DNA of 64,000 bases from Mycobacterium sp. 852014-50255_SCH5639931. Lineage in GTDB: Bacteria; Actinomycetota; Actinomycetes; Mycobacteriales; Mycobacteriaceae. The stretch covers positions 62,001 to 126,000 of the forward strand of contig NZ_LZSV01000031.1 in the NCBI RefSeq assembly GCF_001665605.1, in the 5' to 3' direction. Made by a program: the position numbers and the translations under genes. Within the stretch, counting starts at the first letter, position 1; every line of letters starts with the position of its first letter. Below, piece after piece: positions 9,062 through 16,822 of the stretch. The notes beneath the pieces are model-generated. The model was not told the origin of the DNA. It saw nothing but the letters and a program-made list of their open reading frames with translations, and searched no databases.

Positions 9062-9386
9062 ACGGTCGTCCGCCTCCTCAGTTTGATTGGGAGAGTGAGT
9101 GGTTCCCACTTTTCTGATGTGTACCGACAATTCGAACAAGTGATCGAATCTCGGTCTGCGACACCGGAACCGGCCGGCCAACCGGGAAATGACACTGTTG
9201 TGATTAGACACGGGTTAATCTGCCGGGTCAAGCATTACGGCGCATTTCCATACCATCTCGTGACCGAATTACGGCGTTTCCGTTGTTTTGCGCATTCGGC
9301 GTGTCGATCACACCGCGCGCGACTACGCTTAAGGGCCGCGTAACGGCCCCGCCACCGCACAGTCGTCGGGCAGTACTGTCGTCCAC
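9062..9386. other. Divergent intergenic region whiB2 / fbiA (325 bases, no gene)
   Basis: More AT-rich than its surroundings, and I find no credible gene in it. It must carry the whiB2 promoter and leader on one strand and the fbiA promoter on the other. It contains an SOS-like box at 9132-9147 and a small inverted repeat AGTGG-TTC-CCACT at 9098-9110. TACTGT at 9374-9379, seven bases before the fbiA GTG, suggests a leaderless fbiA. Confidence 0.6.
9132..9147. promoter_or_regulatory. LexA/SOS-like box upstream of whiB2
   Basis: TCGAAC-AAGT-GATCGA matches the mycobacterial LexA box TCGAAC-N4-GTTCGA at 11 of 12 defined positions. It lies about 70 bases upstream of the whiB2 start in the whiB2/fbiA gap. 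The match is seen directly; LexA binding is inferred. Confidence 0.45.
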
Positions 9387-10388
9387 GTGAAGGTCACCGT
9401 TCTGGTCGGTGGGGTTGGCGGCGCCCGCTTCCTGCTGGGGATTCAACAGTTGCTCGGGCTGGGACAGTTCGAAACGCAACAGCACCCAGACGCGGGAACC
9501 GGCAACCACGAACTTAATGCAATCGTCAACATCGGCGACGACGCCTGGATTCATGGACTGCGGGTCTGCCCGGATTTGGACACCTGCATGTACACCTTAG
9601 GTGGAGGGGTAGACCCGGAGCGAGGGTGGGGTCACCGCGACGAAACCTGGCGCGCCAAAGAGGAATTGGCGCGCTACGGCGTGCAGCCGGATTGGTTCGG
9701 GCTCGGCGATCGGGATATCGCCACCCACCTGGTGCGCACCCAGATGCTCAACGCCGGCTACCCGCTCTCGCAGATCACCACGGCGCTGTGCGATCGCTGG
9801 CAACCCGGCGCCCGACTGCTGCCGGCGAGCGACGACCGCTGCGAGACGCACGTGGTGATCACCGATCCGGACGACGGCACCAGGCGGGCGATTCACTTCC
9901 AGGAGTGGTGGGTGCGCTACCGCGCCGACGTGCCCACGCACAGCTTCGCGTTCGTCGGCGCCGAAAAGGCCACCGCCACAAGTGATGCTGTCGCGGCCAT
10001 CGCCGACGCCGACGTCATCCTGCTGGCGCCGTCCAACCCGGTGGTGAGCGTCGGCGCCATCTTGGCCGTCCCCGGCATCCGGGCGGCCTTGCGCTCGGCG
10101 ACCGCCCCGGTCGTCGGCTACTCGCCCATCATCGGTGGAAAACCATTGCGCGGCATGGCTGATGCGTGCCTGTCGGTGATCGGGGTGGACTCCACCGCGG
10201 AGGCGGTCGGGCGGCACTACGGGGCGCGCCGTGGCACCGGGATCCTGGATTGCTGGCTGGTGCACGAGGGCGACCACGCGGACATCGACGGCGTGGCGGT
10301 GACGGCCGCGCCGCTGTTGATGACCGACCCGAAGGCGACGGCCGAGATGGTGAGCGCCGGGCTCGACCTCGCGGGCGTGAAGCCGTGA
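9387..10388 (+). CDS. fbiA: 2-phospho-L-lactate transferase, coenzyme F420 synthesis
   Basis: Joins the activated phospholactate-type precursor to the deazaflavin Fo to give (dehydro-)F420-0. 333 residues. The start VTVLVGGVGGARFLLG is the typical nucleotide-binding beginning of CofD/FbiA, and NIGDDAWIHGLRVCPDLDT is the conserved active-site stretch. GTG start at 9387, probably leaderless. The stop overlaps the fbiB GTG by four bases. F420 serves many mycobacterial oxidoreductases and activates nitroimidazole prodrugs. Confidence 0.95.
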   Translation: MKVTVLVGGVGGARFLLGIQQLLGLGQFETQQHPDAGTGNHELNAIVNIGDDAWIHGLRVCPDLDTCMYTLGGGVDPERGWGHRDETWRAKEELARYGVQPDWFGLGDRDIATHLVRTQMLNAGYPLSQITTALCDRWQPGARLLPASDDRCETHVVITDPDDGTRRAIHFQEWWVRYRADVPTHSFAFVGAEKATATSDAVAAIADADVILLAPSNPVVSVGAILAVPGIRAALRSATAPVVGYSPIIGGKPLRGMADACLSVIGVDSTAEAVGRHYGARRGTGILDCWLVHEGDHADIDGVAVTAAPLLMTDPKATAEMVSAGLDLAGVKP

Positions 10389-11725
10389 CCGAACACGGCA
10401 CCGGCGCGGCGATCGAGATCCTGCCCGTCGCCGGGCTGCCCGAATTCCGGCCCGGCGACGACCTGAGCGCGGCCCTGGCCGCGGCCGCGCCCTGGCTGCG
10501 CGACGGCGACGTCGTGGTGGTGACGAGCAAGGTGGTGTCCAAGTGCGAGGGCCGGCTGGTGCCGGCGCCGCAGGACGCCGAGGAGCGCGACCAACTACGG
10601 CGCAGGCTGGTCGAGGCCGAGGCGGTGCGGGTGCTGGCGCGCAAGGGCCGCACCCTGATCACCGAGAACCGCATCGGCCTGATTCAGGCCGCCGCGGGCG
10701 TGGACGGATCCAACGTCGGCCGCGACGAACTGGCGCTGCTGCCGGTCGACCCGGACGGCAGCGCCGCGGCCCTGCGCGCCGGGCTGGCGGATCGGCTCGG
10801 CGTCGACGTCGCCGTGGTCATCACCGACACGATGGGCCGCGCGTGGCGCAACGGCCAGATCGACGCGGCGGTGGGGTCGGCCGGTCTGGCTGTGCTGCAC
10901 GGCTATTCGGGGGCCGTCGACCGCCACGGCAACGAGCTGGTGGTCACCGAGATCGCGGTCGCCGACGAGGTCGCGGCGGCGGCCGACCTGGTGAAGGGCA
11001 AATTGACCGCCGTGCCGGTGGCCGTGGTGCGCGGCCTGGCGGTGGCCGACGACGGCTCGACCGCCCGGCAGCTGTTACGGCCCGGCGAGGAAGACCTGTT
11101 CTGGCTGGGCACCGCCGAGGCCCTCGACATGGGGCGCCGGCAGGCGCAGCTGTTGCGCCGGTCGGTGCGCCGGTTCAGCGCCGAGCCGGTCGCGGCCGAG
11201 CTGATCGAAGCCGCCGTCGCCGAGGCGCTCACCGCGCCGGCCCCGCACCACACCCGGCCGGTCCGGTTCGTCTGGCTGCAGACCCCCGAGGTTCGGACGC
11301 GGCTGCTGGACCGGATGAGGGACAAGTGGCGGTCGGACCTCGCCGGTGACGGCCGGCCCACCGACTCGGTGGAGCGGCGGGTGGCCCGCGGCCAGATCCT
11401 CTACGACGCACCCGAGGTCGTCGTCCCGATGCTGGTTCCCGACGGCGCGCACACGTATCCCGACGCCGCCCGCACCGACGCCGAGCACACCATGTTCACC
11501 GTCGCGGTCGGGGCGGCCGTGCAGGCCCTGCTGGTCGCGTTGGCCGTGCGGGGGGTGGGCAGCTGCTGGATCGGCTCGACGATCTTCGCCGCCGACCTGG
11601 TGCGCGCCGAGCTCGACTTGCCGGGCGATTGGGAGCCGTTGGGCGCCATCGCGATCGGCTACCCCGAGGAACCCGCCGGGCCGCGGGACGCCGCGGGCGC
11701 CGGGGATTTGTTGATCCGCAAGTGA
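10385..11725 (+). CDS. fbiB: Bifunctional F420-0:gamma-glutamyl ligase / dehydro-F420 reductase
   Basis: 446 residues, starting with GTG at 10385 that overlaps the fbiA stop. The N-terminal half is the glutamyl ligase (VVVTSKVVSKCEGR, VVITDTMGRAWRNGQ) that adds the poly-glutamate tail. The C-terminal half, from about residue 245, is an FMN-binding nitroreductase fold (RRSVRRFSAEPV; VGSCWIGSTIF), which reduces dehydro-F420-0. The domain order is that of FbiB rather than the single-domain archaeal CofE. Operon with fbiA. Confidence 0.95.
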   Translation: MTEHGTGAAIEILPVAGLPEFRPGDDLSAALAAAAPWLRDGDVVVVTSKVVSKCEGRLVPAPQDAEERDQLRRRLVEAEAVRVLARKGRTLITENRIGLIQAAAGVDGSNVGRDELALLPVDPDGSAAALRAGLADRLGVDVAVVITDTMGRAWRNGQIDAAVGSAGLAVLHGYSGAVDRHGNELVVTEIAVADEVAAAADLVKGKLTAVPVAVVRGLAVADDGSTARQLLRPGEEDLFWLGTAEALDMGRRQAQLLRRSVRRFSAEPVAAELIEAAVAEALTAPAPHHTRPVRFVWLQTPEVRTRLLDRMRDKWRSDLAGDGRPTDSVERRVARGQILYDAPEVVVPMLVPDGAHTYPDAARTDAEHTMFTVAVGAAVQALLVALAVRGVGSCWIGSTIFAADLVRAELDLPGDWEPLGAIAIGYPEEPAGPRDAAGAGDLLIRK

Positions 11726-11735
11726 TACTGGCCTC

Positions 11736-13313
11736 ATGAAAACGTTCGCGGGCAAGGCGGCGGCGTCCGCCGACAAGGCTCGCGGCGGCTACTACACACC
11801 GGCGCCCGTCGCCCGGTTCCTTGCCCGCTGGGTGCGCGACGCCGGACCGCGCATCGTCGAACCCTCCTGCGGTGACGGTGCGATCCTGCGCGAGCTGGCC
11901 GCCCTCGGCGGGCGGGTGCGTGGCGTCGAGCTCGTCGCCGAAGAGGCGGCCAAGGCACGGGAATTCGCGCCCGTCGACGCCGCGAACCTGTTCGCCTGGC
12001 TCGCCACCGCCTCGCCCGGCGGCTGGGACGGGGTCGCGGGGAATCCGCCCTACATCCGGTTCGGCAACTGGGCGTCCGAGCAGCGCGACCCCGCCCTGGA
12101 GCTGATGCGGCGCGAGGGATTGCGGCCCACCCGGCTGACCAACGCCTGGGTCCCCTTCGTGGTGGCGAGCTCGATCTTGGTGCGCGGCGGCGGCCGGGTG
12201 GGCCTGGTGCTGCCCGCCGAGTTACTCCAGGTCACCTACGCCGCACAGCTGCGCGAGTTCCTGTTGAGCCGGTTCAGTGACATCACGCTGGTGACGTTCG
12301 AGCGATTGGTGTTCGACGGCGTCATGCAGGAGGTGGTGTTGTTCTGCGGGGTCGCCGGCCCCGGGCCCGCCCGGATCCGCACGGTCCACCTCACCGACGC
12401 CGATGCCCTCTCGCACGCGGACCTGGACGCCGAATGGGCGCCCGCGCTGTTGCACGAGAACGAGAAGTGGACCAAGTACTTTCTGGACCCGGCCGCGATC
12501 CGGCTGCTGCGAACGCTCAAGGGGTCGACGACGCTGACCCGGCTCGGGTCGGTCGCCGACGTGGACGTGGGGATCGTGACGGGCCGCAACAGCTTCTTCA
12601 CGTTCACCGACGCGCAGGCCCGCGAGCTCGGGCTGCTCCCCCACTGCGTCCCGCTCGTCTCGCGCAGCGCGCAGTTGTCCGGGTTGGTCTACGACACCGA
12701 CTGCCGGGCAAGCGATGTCGCCGCCGGGCACCGCGGCTGGCTGCTCGACGCGCCGCGCGACCCCGTCGACCCCGCCCTGCTCGCGCACATCGCTGCCGGT
12801 GCGGCCGCCGGCGTGGATCGGGGCTTCAAGTGCTCGATCCGCAAGCCGTGGTGGAGCACGCCGTCGCTGTGGATCCCGGACCTGTTCCTGCTTCGCCAGA
12901 TCCACCTGTCGCCGCGGCTGACCGTCAACGCCGCCGCGGCGACGAGCACCGACACGGTGCACCGGGTCCGGGTCGCCGCCGATGTCGACCCGGGCGGGCT
13001 GGCCGCGGTGTTCCACAACAGCGTGACGTTCGCCTTCGCCGAGATCATCGGCCGCAGTTACGGCGGGGGGATCTTGGAGCTGGAACCACGCGAAGCCGAG
13101 CAGTTGCCCATTCCCCCGCCGGCGCTCGCCGGCCCCGGGCTCGCCTGCGACGTCGATCTGCTGTTGAAGGCCAACGAGATCGAGAAGGCGCTCGACCTCG
13201 TCGACCGCCACGTCCTGATCGACGGGCTGGGGTTGGCACCCGACGTGGTGACGCACTGCCGCGTGGCCTGGGTCGCGCTGCGGGACCGCCGGAAACGACG
13301 GGGTTCCCGGTGA
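11736..13313 (+). CDS. mamA: Adenine-N6 DNA methyltransferase MamA
   Basis: 525 residues, class I SAM-dependent DNA methylase without a restriction partner in view. Motif I is IVEPSCGDGAILREL and motif IV is GNPPYIRFGNW, the NPPY signature of N6-adenine methylases. The C-terminal part resembles TaqI-type specificity domains. The orthologue Rv3263 methylates the CTGGAG/CTCCAG pair of strands and affects transcription when its site overlaps promoters. The ATG at 11736 follows fbiB by ten bases. Its stop overlaps the NUDIX gene start as GTGA. Confidence 0.9.
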   Translation: MKTFAGKAAASADKARGGYYTPAPVARFLARWVRDAGPRIVEPSCGDGAILRELAALGGRVRGVELVAEEAAKAREFAPVDAANLFAWLATASPGGWDGVAGNPPYIRFGNWASEQRDPALELMRREGLRPTRLTNAWVPFVVASSILVRGGGRVGLVLPAELLQVTYAAQLREFLLSRFSDITLVTFERLVFDGVMQEVVLFCGVAGPGPARIRTVHLTDADALSHADLDAEWAPALLHENEKWTKYFLDPAAIRLLRTLKGSTTLTRLGSVADVDVGIVTGRNSFFTFTDAQARELGLLPHCVPLVSRSAQLSGLVYDTDCRASDVAAGHRGWLLDAPRDPVDPALLAHIAAGAAAGVDRGFKCSIRKPWWSTPSLWIPDLFLLRQIHLSPRLTVNAAAATSTDTVHRVRVAADVDPGGLAAVFHNSVTFAFAEIIGRSYGGGILELEPREAEQLPIPPPALAGPGLACDVDLLLKANEIEKALDLVDRHVLIDGLGLAPDVVTHCRVAWVALRDRRKRRGSR

Positions 13314-13846
13314 GCGTCCGGGAGTCGGCGATCTCGCTGCTGTCCGAGTGGCAGGCGCCCGACGCGGCGCAGGATGCGTTGCGGCACGCGGTCCTGGCCT
13401 TCGTGCTCGCCCGCCCCGACGCCTGCCTGCGCGAGTGCGTGCCGGGCCATGTCACCGCCTCGGCGCTGGTGCTCGACGACACCGGCAGCCGGGTGCTGCT
13501 GACGTTGCATCCCCGCGTGGGCCGGTGGGTGCAGCTCGGCGGCCACTGCGACGAGGACGACGGCGACATCGTCGCCGCCGCGCTGCGCGAGGCCACCGAG
13601 GAGTCCGGCGTCGACGGTTTGCGCATCGAGCCGCGGCTGGCCGCGATCCACGTCCACGCGCTCACCTGTTCGTTGGGCGTGCCCACCCGCCACCTGGATC
13701 TGCAGTTCGTCGCGCACGCGCCGGCCGGCGCGCAGATCACGATCAGCGACGAGTCCGACGACCTGCGGTGGTGGCCCGCCGACGCGTTGCCGGACGGCAC
13801 CGACCACGCGCTGGCGTACCTGGTAAGGCGGGCGTCCCGCCCCTAG
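13310..13846 (+). CDS. NUDIX hydrolase
   Basis: 178 residues from the GTG at 13310, coupled to mamA by a 4-base overlap. The NUDIX box reads GGHCDEDDGDIVAAALREATEESGV without a break, though I note it is one residue longer than the textbook spacing before REAxEE; this form is common in actinobacterial members. Expected to hydrolyse a nucleoside diphosphate-linked compound in the cytoplasm; substrate unknown. Ends 19 bases before the end of convergent manC. I do not recall it at this place in M. tuberculosis. Confidence 0.82.
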   Translation: MSVRESAISLLSEWQAPDAAQDALRHAVLAFVLARPDACLRECVPGHVTASALVLDDTGSRVLLTLHPRVGRWVQLGGHCDEDDGDIVAAALREATEESGVDGLRIEPRLAAIHVHALTCSLGVPTRHLDLQFVAHAPAGAQITISDESDDLRWWPADALPDGTDHALAYLVRRASRP

Positions 13847-13865
13847 CCGCCGAGGGGTGAAGGCC

Positions 13866-14945
13866 TCAGACGTCGGACGAGTAGCGGATCCCGCCGTCGG
13901 GAATCGAGACGCCGGGCCACACCCGGGCGCCGCGCAGCAGCTCGCAGCGCGCACCGATGTCGGCGCCGTCGCCGATCACGCCGTCGCGGATCAGCGCCCG
14001 CGGGCCGATGCGCGCGCCGAAGCCGATGATGGACCGCTCGATCACGCTGCCGGCCTCGACCTTGACGCCGTCGAAGATCACCGCGCCGTCCAGCCGGACG
14101 CCGGGGCCGATCTCGGCGCCCCGCCCGACGACGGTGCCGCCGACCAGCACCGCGCCCGGCGACACCGCCGCGCCGTCGTGCACCAGCTGCTCGCCGCGGT
14201 GGCCGTGCAGGGCCGGCGACGGCGCGATCCCGCGCACCAGGTCCGCCGATCCGCGCACGAAGTCTTCCGGTGTGCCCATGTCCCGCCAGTAGGTGGCGTC
14301 GACATAGCCGCACACCTTGACGTCCGGGTCGGAGAGCAGCGCGGGAAACACCTCGCGTTCGACCGACACCTCGCGGCCCCGCGGGATGCGGTCGATGATG
14401 CCGCGCTCGAAGACGTAACAGCCGGCGTTGATCTGATCGGTGGGCGGATCCTGCGTCTTCTCCACGAAGGCGGTGACCCTGCCGTTCTCGTCGGTGGTGA
14501 CGCAGCCGAAGGCCCGTGGGTCGCCCACCCGCACCAGGTGCAGGGTGACGTCGGCCTGCTGCGCGCGGTGGAAGTCGATCATCTGATTGAGGTCGGAACC
14601 CGAGAGCACGTCGCCGTTGAACACCATCACGGTGCCGTGACGCAGGTGGCCGGCCACGTTGGCGATGCCGCCGCCGGTCCCCAGGGGCCGGTCCTCGGTG
14701 ACGTAGTCGATCTGCAGGCCGAGCTTGGACCCGTCGCCGAACTCCGCCTCGAACACCGCGGCCTGATACGAGGTGCTCAGGATGACGTGCTCGATGCCCG
14801 CCGCCGCGATCCTCGACAGCAAGTGGGTCAAGAACGGCAGCCCGGCGGTGGGCAGCATCGGCTTGGGCGCCGACAGCGTCAGCGGCCGCAGCCGGGTGCC
14901 CTTGCCGCCGACCAGAATTACGGCATCTACTTGCGGGTTAGCCAT
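13866..14945 (-). CDS. manC: Mannose-1-phosphate guanylyltransferase (GDP-mannose pyrophosphorylase, Rv3264c)
   Basis: Makes GDP-mannose from GTP and mannose-1-phosphate, completing the route started by manA and manB. 359 residues, the same as the M. tuberculosis protein. The N-terminal nucleotidyltransferase signature is VILVGGKGTRLRPLTLSAPKPM; the C-terminus has left-handed-beta-helix hexapeptides (GPGVRLDGAVIFDGVKVEAG). The ATG at 14945 is one base after the wbbL stop. Older names include rmlA2 and manB; the sequence class fits mannose better than glucose. Confidence 0.9.
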   Translation of the reverse strand: MANPQVDAVILVGGKGTRLRPLTLSAPKPMLPTAGLPFLTHLLSRIAAAGIEHVILSTSYQAAVFEAEFGDGSKLGLQIDYVTEDRPLGTGGGIANVAGHLRHGTVMVFNGDVLSGSDLNQMIDFHRAQQADVTLHLVRVGDPRAFGCVTTDENGRVTAFVEKTQDPPTDQINAGCYVFERGIIDRIPRGREVSVEREVFPALLSDPDVKVCGYVDATYWRDMGTPEDFVRGSADLVRGIAPSPALHGHRGEQLVHDGAAVSPGAVLVGGTVVGRGAEIGPGVRLDGAVIFDGVKVEAGSVIERSIIGFGARIGPRALIRDGVIGDGADIGARCELLRGARVWPGVSIPDGGIRYSSDV

Positions 14946-14946
14946 C

Positions 14947-15846
14947 TCAGCGCCGCCCTTCCGCCAGTTTCCGTCGCCGACTGCGCAGCGCGCCACGCAC
15001 CATCAGGCGGGACCGCAGTGCCAGCGAGGCCCGCAGCGTCCAGCGCAGCGGCGCGCGCCGCCACCCCGAATGCCGGTCGGCCAGGAACATGTAGGTGCTC
15101 TCGTGATGCGCCGCCAAATGGCTCGCCGGGTCGTCCCCGGTGGAGTGGCCCTTGTGGTGCAGCACCTCGGCCGACGGCACGTAGACGTTCAGCCAACCGG
15201 CCCGGCCGAGCCGGTCCCCGAGATCGACGTCTTCCATATACATGAAGTAGCGCTCGTCGAACCCGCCGACTTGGCCGAAGGCGGACCGGCGCACCAGCAG
15301 GCACGACCCCGACAGCCAGCCCACGGGGCGTTCGGTGGGTTCCAGCCGCTCCTGGCGGTAGGCCGCCGTCCACGGATTGCGCTTCCAGATCGGGCCGACG
15401 ACCGCGTGCATGCCGCCGCGGATGAGGCTGGGCAGGTGGCGCGCCGACGGGTACACCGAGCCGTCGGGGTCGCGGATGAGCGGGCCCAGGGCGCCGGCGC
15501 GCGGCCAGCGGGTGGCGGCGTCCAGCAGGGCGTCGATGCTGCCCGGGCCCCACTGAACGTCGGGGTTGGCCACGATCACCCAGTCGTCGTCGACGTCCGG
15601 TGTCTCGGCGAGCTGCGCGACCGCGCGATTGATCGCGGTGCCGTACCCGAGGTTGGCGCCGGTGTGGAACAGCCGCACGTTCGGGTAGCGCTCGACGGCG
15701 GCCTGCGGGGTTCCGTCGGTGGATCCGTTGTCGGCCATCAGCACACACACGGGCCGCTCGGTTGCCAGCGACAGCGAGGCCAGGAATCGCTCGAGGTGTG
15801 GGCCCGGTGAGTAGGTCACCGTCACGACCGGCAGGACGTCAGTCAC
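14947..15846 (-). CDS. wbbL: Rhamnosyltransferase WbbL for the arabinogalactan linker
   Basis: Family 2 glycosyltransferase, 299 residues, adding L-rhamnose from dTDP-rhamnose to decaprenyl-PP-GlcNAc, the linkage unit between peptidoglycan and arabinogalactan. The GTG start at 15846 (VTDVLPVVTVTYSPG) overlaps the end of rmlD by eight bases. Seen are the nucleotide-binding ADNGSTDGT, a DDDW-type stretch VDDDWVIVANPDV, and FMYMEDVDLGDRL. Acts at the inner face of the membrane. Essential in mycobacteria. Confidence 0.93.
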   Translation of the reverse strand: MTDVLPVVTVTYSPGPHLERFLASLSLATERPVCVLMADNGSTDGTPQAAVERYPNVRLFHTGANLGYGTAINRAVAQLAETPDVDDDWVIVANPDVQWGPGSIDALLDAATRWPRAGALGPLIRDPDGSVYPSARHLPSLIRGGMHAVVGPIWKRNPWTAAYRQERLEPTERPVGWLSGSCLLVRRSAFGQVGGFDERYFMYMEDVDLGDRLGRAGWLNVYVPSAEVLHHKGHSTGDDPASHLAAHHESTYMFLADRHSGWRRAPLRWTLRASLALRSRLMVRGALRSRRRKLAEGRR

Positions 15847-16723
15847 GCGTAGAGGGTAACGGTAGATCGGCGGCAAGCGCCGCGACAAGCGCAGCGCGCC
15901 AGGGCCTTAGCGGCCGCAGGCCCGCCGCGGCGGACTCGCGGCCCGACAGCGCGGAGTAGGTCGGCCGCGGCGCGGGGCGGGGAAACTCCGCGGTGCTGAC
16001 CGGGCGCACGCGCTCGGGGTCGGCGCCGCATTCGGAGAAGATCGCGCGGGTCTGCTCGAAGCGGGACACCGCGCCCTCGTTGGCGGCGTGCAGGATCGGC
16101 CCGGGCACGTGGTCGTCGGCGATCTGCAGCAGGGCCTCCGCCAGGTCGCCCACATACGTCGGTGACCCGACCTGGTCGTCGACGACCTTCACCGGGCCTT
16201 CCCCCGCGGCCAGCCGGCGCATGACGGCGACGAAGTCCTTGCCGTCACCGCCGGTGTAGACCCAGGCGGTGCGGACGATGACGGCGTCCGGCAGCGCCGC
16301 CAGGACGGCCTCCTCCCCGGCATGCTTGCTGCGCCCGTACACGCCCGCCGGGGCGGTTTGATCGCTGGGCTCGTAGGGCCGCGGGTCGGCGCCGCCGAAG
16401 TCTCCGTTGAAGACGTAGTCGGTGGAGACGTGGATCAACCGGGCGCCGGCGCGCGCGCAGGCCCGGGCGATGTTCTCCGGGCCGGTGGCGTTGACGGCGT
16501 AGGCACCGGCCTCGTCGCTCTCGGCGCCGTCGACGTCGGTGTACGCCGCGCAATTGATCGCCACGTCGCCGCGCTCGATGATCCGTTCGGCGGCGGCGGG
16601 GTCGGTGATGTCCCATTCCGACGAGGTCAGCGCCACCACGTCGCGGCCCTGACTGGCCGCCAGCGAGCGCAAATAGCTGCCCAGCTGCCCCCCGGCACCG
16701 GCGATCACGATCCTGCTCGACAT
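15839..16723 (-). CDS. rmlD: dTDP-4-dehydrorhamnose reductase
   Basis: Last step of dTDP-L-rhamnose synthesis, feeding WbbL encoded directly downstream. 294 residues, short-chain dehydrogenase fold with GAGGQLGSYL for NADPH, the catalytic STDYVF and YGRSKHAGEE (Tyr-x3-Lys). First gene of the rmlD-wbbL-manC operon, which is divergent from lcp1, so two steps of linker synthesis and the arabinogalactan ligase share one intergenic region. Confidence 0.95.
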   Translation of the reverse strand: MSSRIVIAGAGGQLGSYLRSLAASQGRDVVALTSSEWDITDPAAAERIIERGDVAINCAAYTDVDGAESDEAGAYAVNATGPENIARACARAGARLIHVSTDYVFNGDFGGADPRPYEPSDQTAPAGVYGRSKHAGEEAVLAALPDAVIVRTAWVYTGGDGKDFVAVMRRLAAGEGPVKVVDDQVGSPTYVGDLAEALLQIADDHVPGPILHAANEGAVSRFEQTRAIFSECGADPERVRPVSTAEFPRPAPRPTYSALSGRESAAAGLRPLRPWRAALVAALAADLPLPSTRD

Positions 16724-16750
16724 GGTTTGAGTCTGGCATGCCCAGGAAAG

Positions 16751-16800
16751 CCCGGGCGAACGCCCGGGGCGCGCGGGGGCTCGCTACCCGCGAAGCGGGT
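16751..16800. repeat. Two tandem perfect stem-loops between rmlD and lcp1
   Basis: CCCGGGCG-AA-CGCCCGGG at 16751-16768 and ACCCGC-GAA-GCGGGT at 16786-16800 both pair perfectly. They lie in the 99-base gap between two divergent starts, so they are in the leader or promoter zone rather than at gene ends. They could be a dispersed repeat remnant, a transcription roadblock or protein-binding sites. Confidence 0.6.
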
Positions 16801-16822
16801 GTGCCGCAAGTAACCTAGTGGG

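Noticed and set aside
9062..9343. Frames on both strands in the whiB2/fbiA gap, including an upstream extension of WhiB2
   Set aside because: No family character or ribosome site; better explained as a regulatory intergenic region.
12222..13256. Long minus-strand frame within mamA
   Set aside because: Repetitive charged translation, no start context, fully inside the methylase gene.
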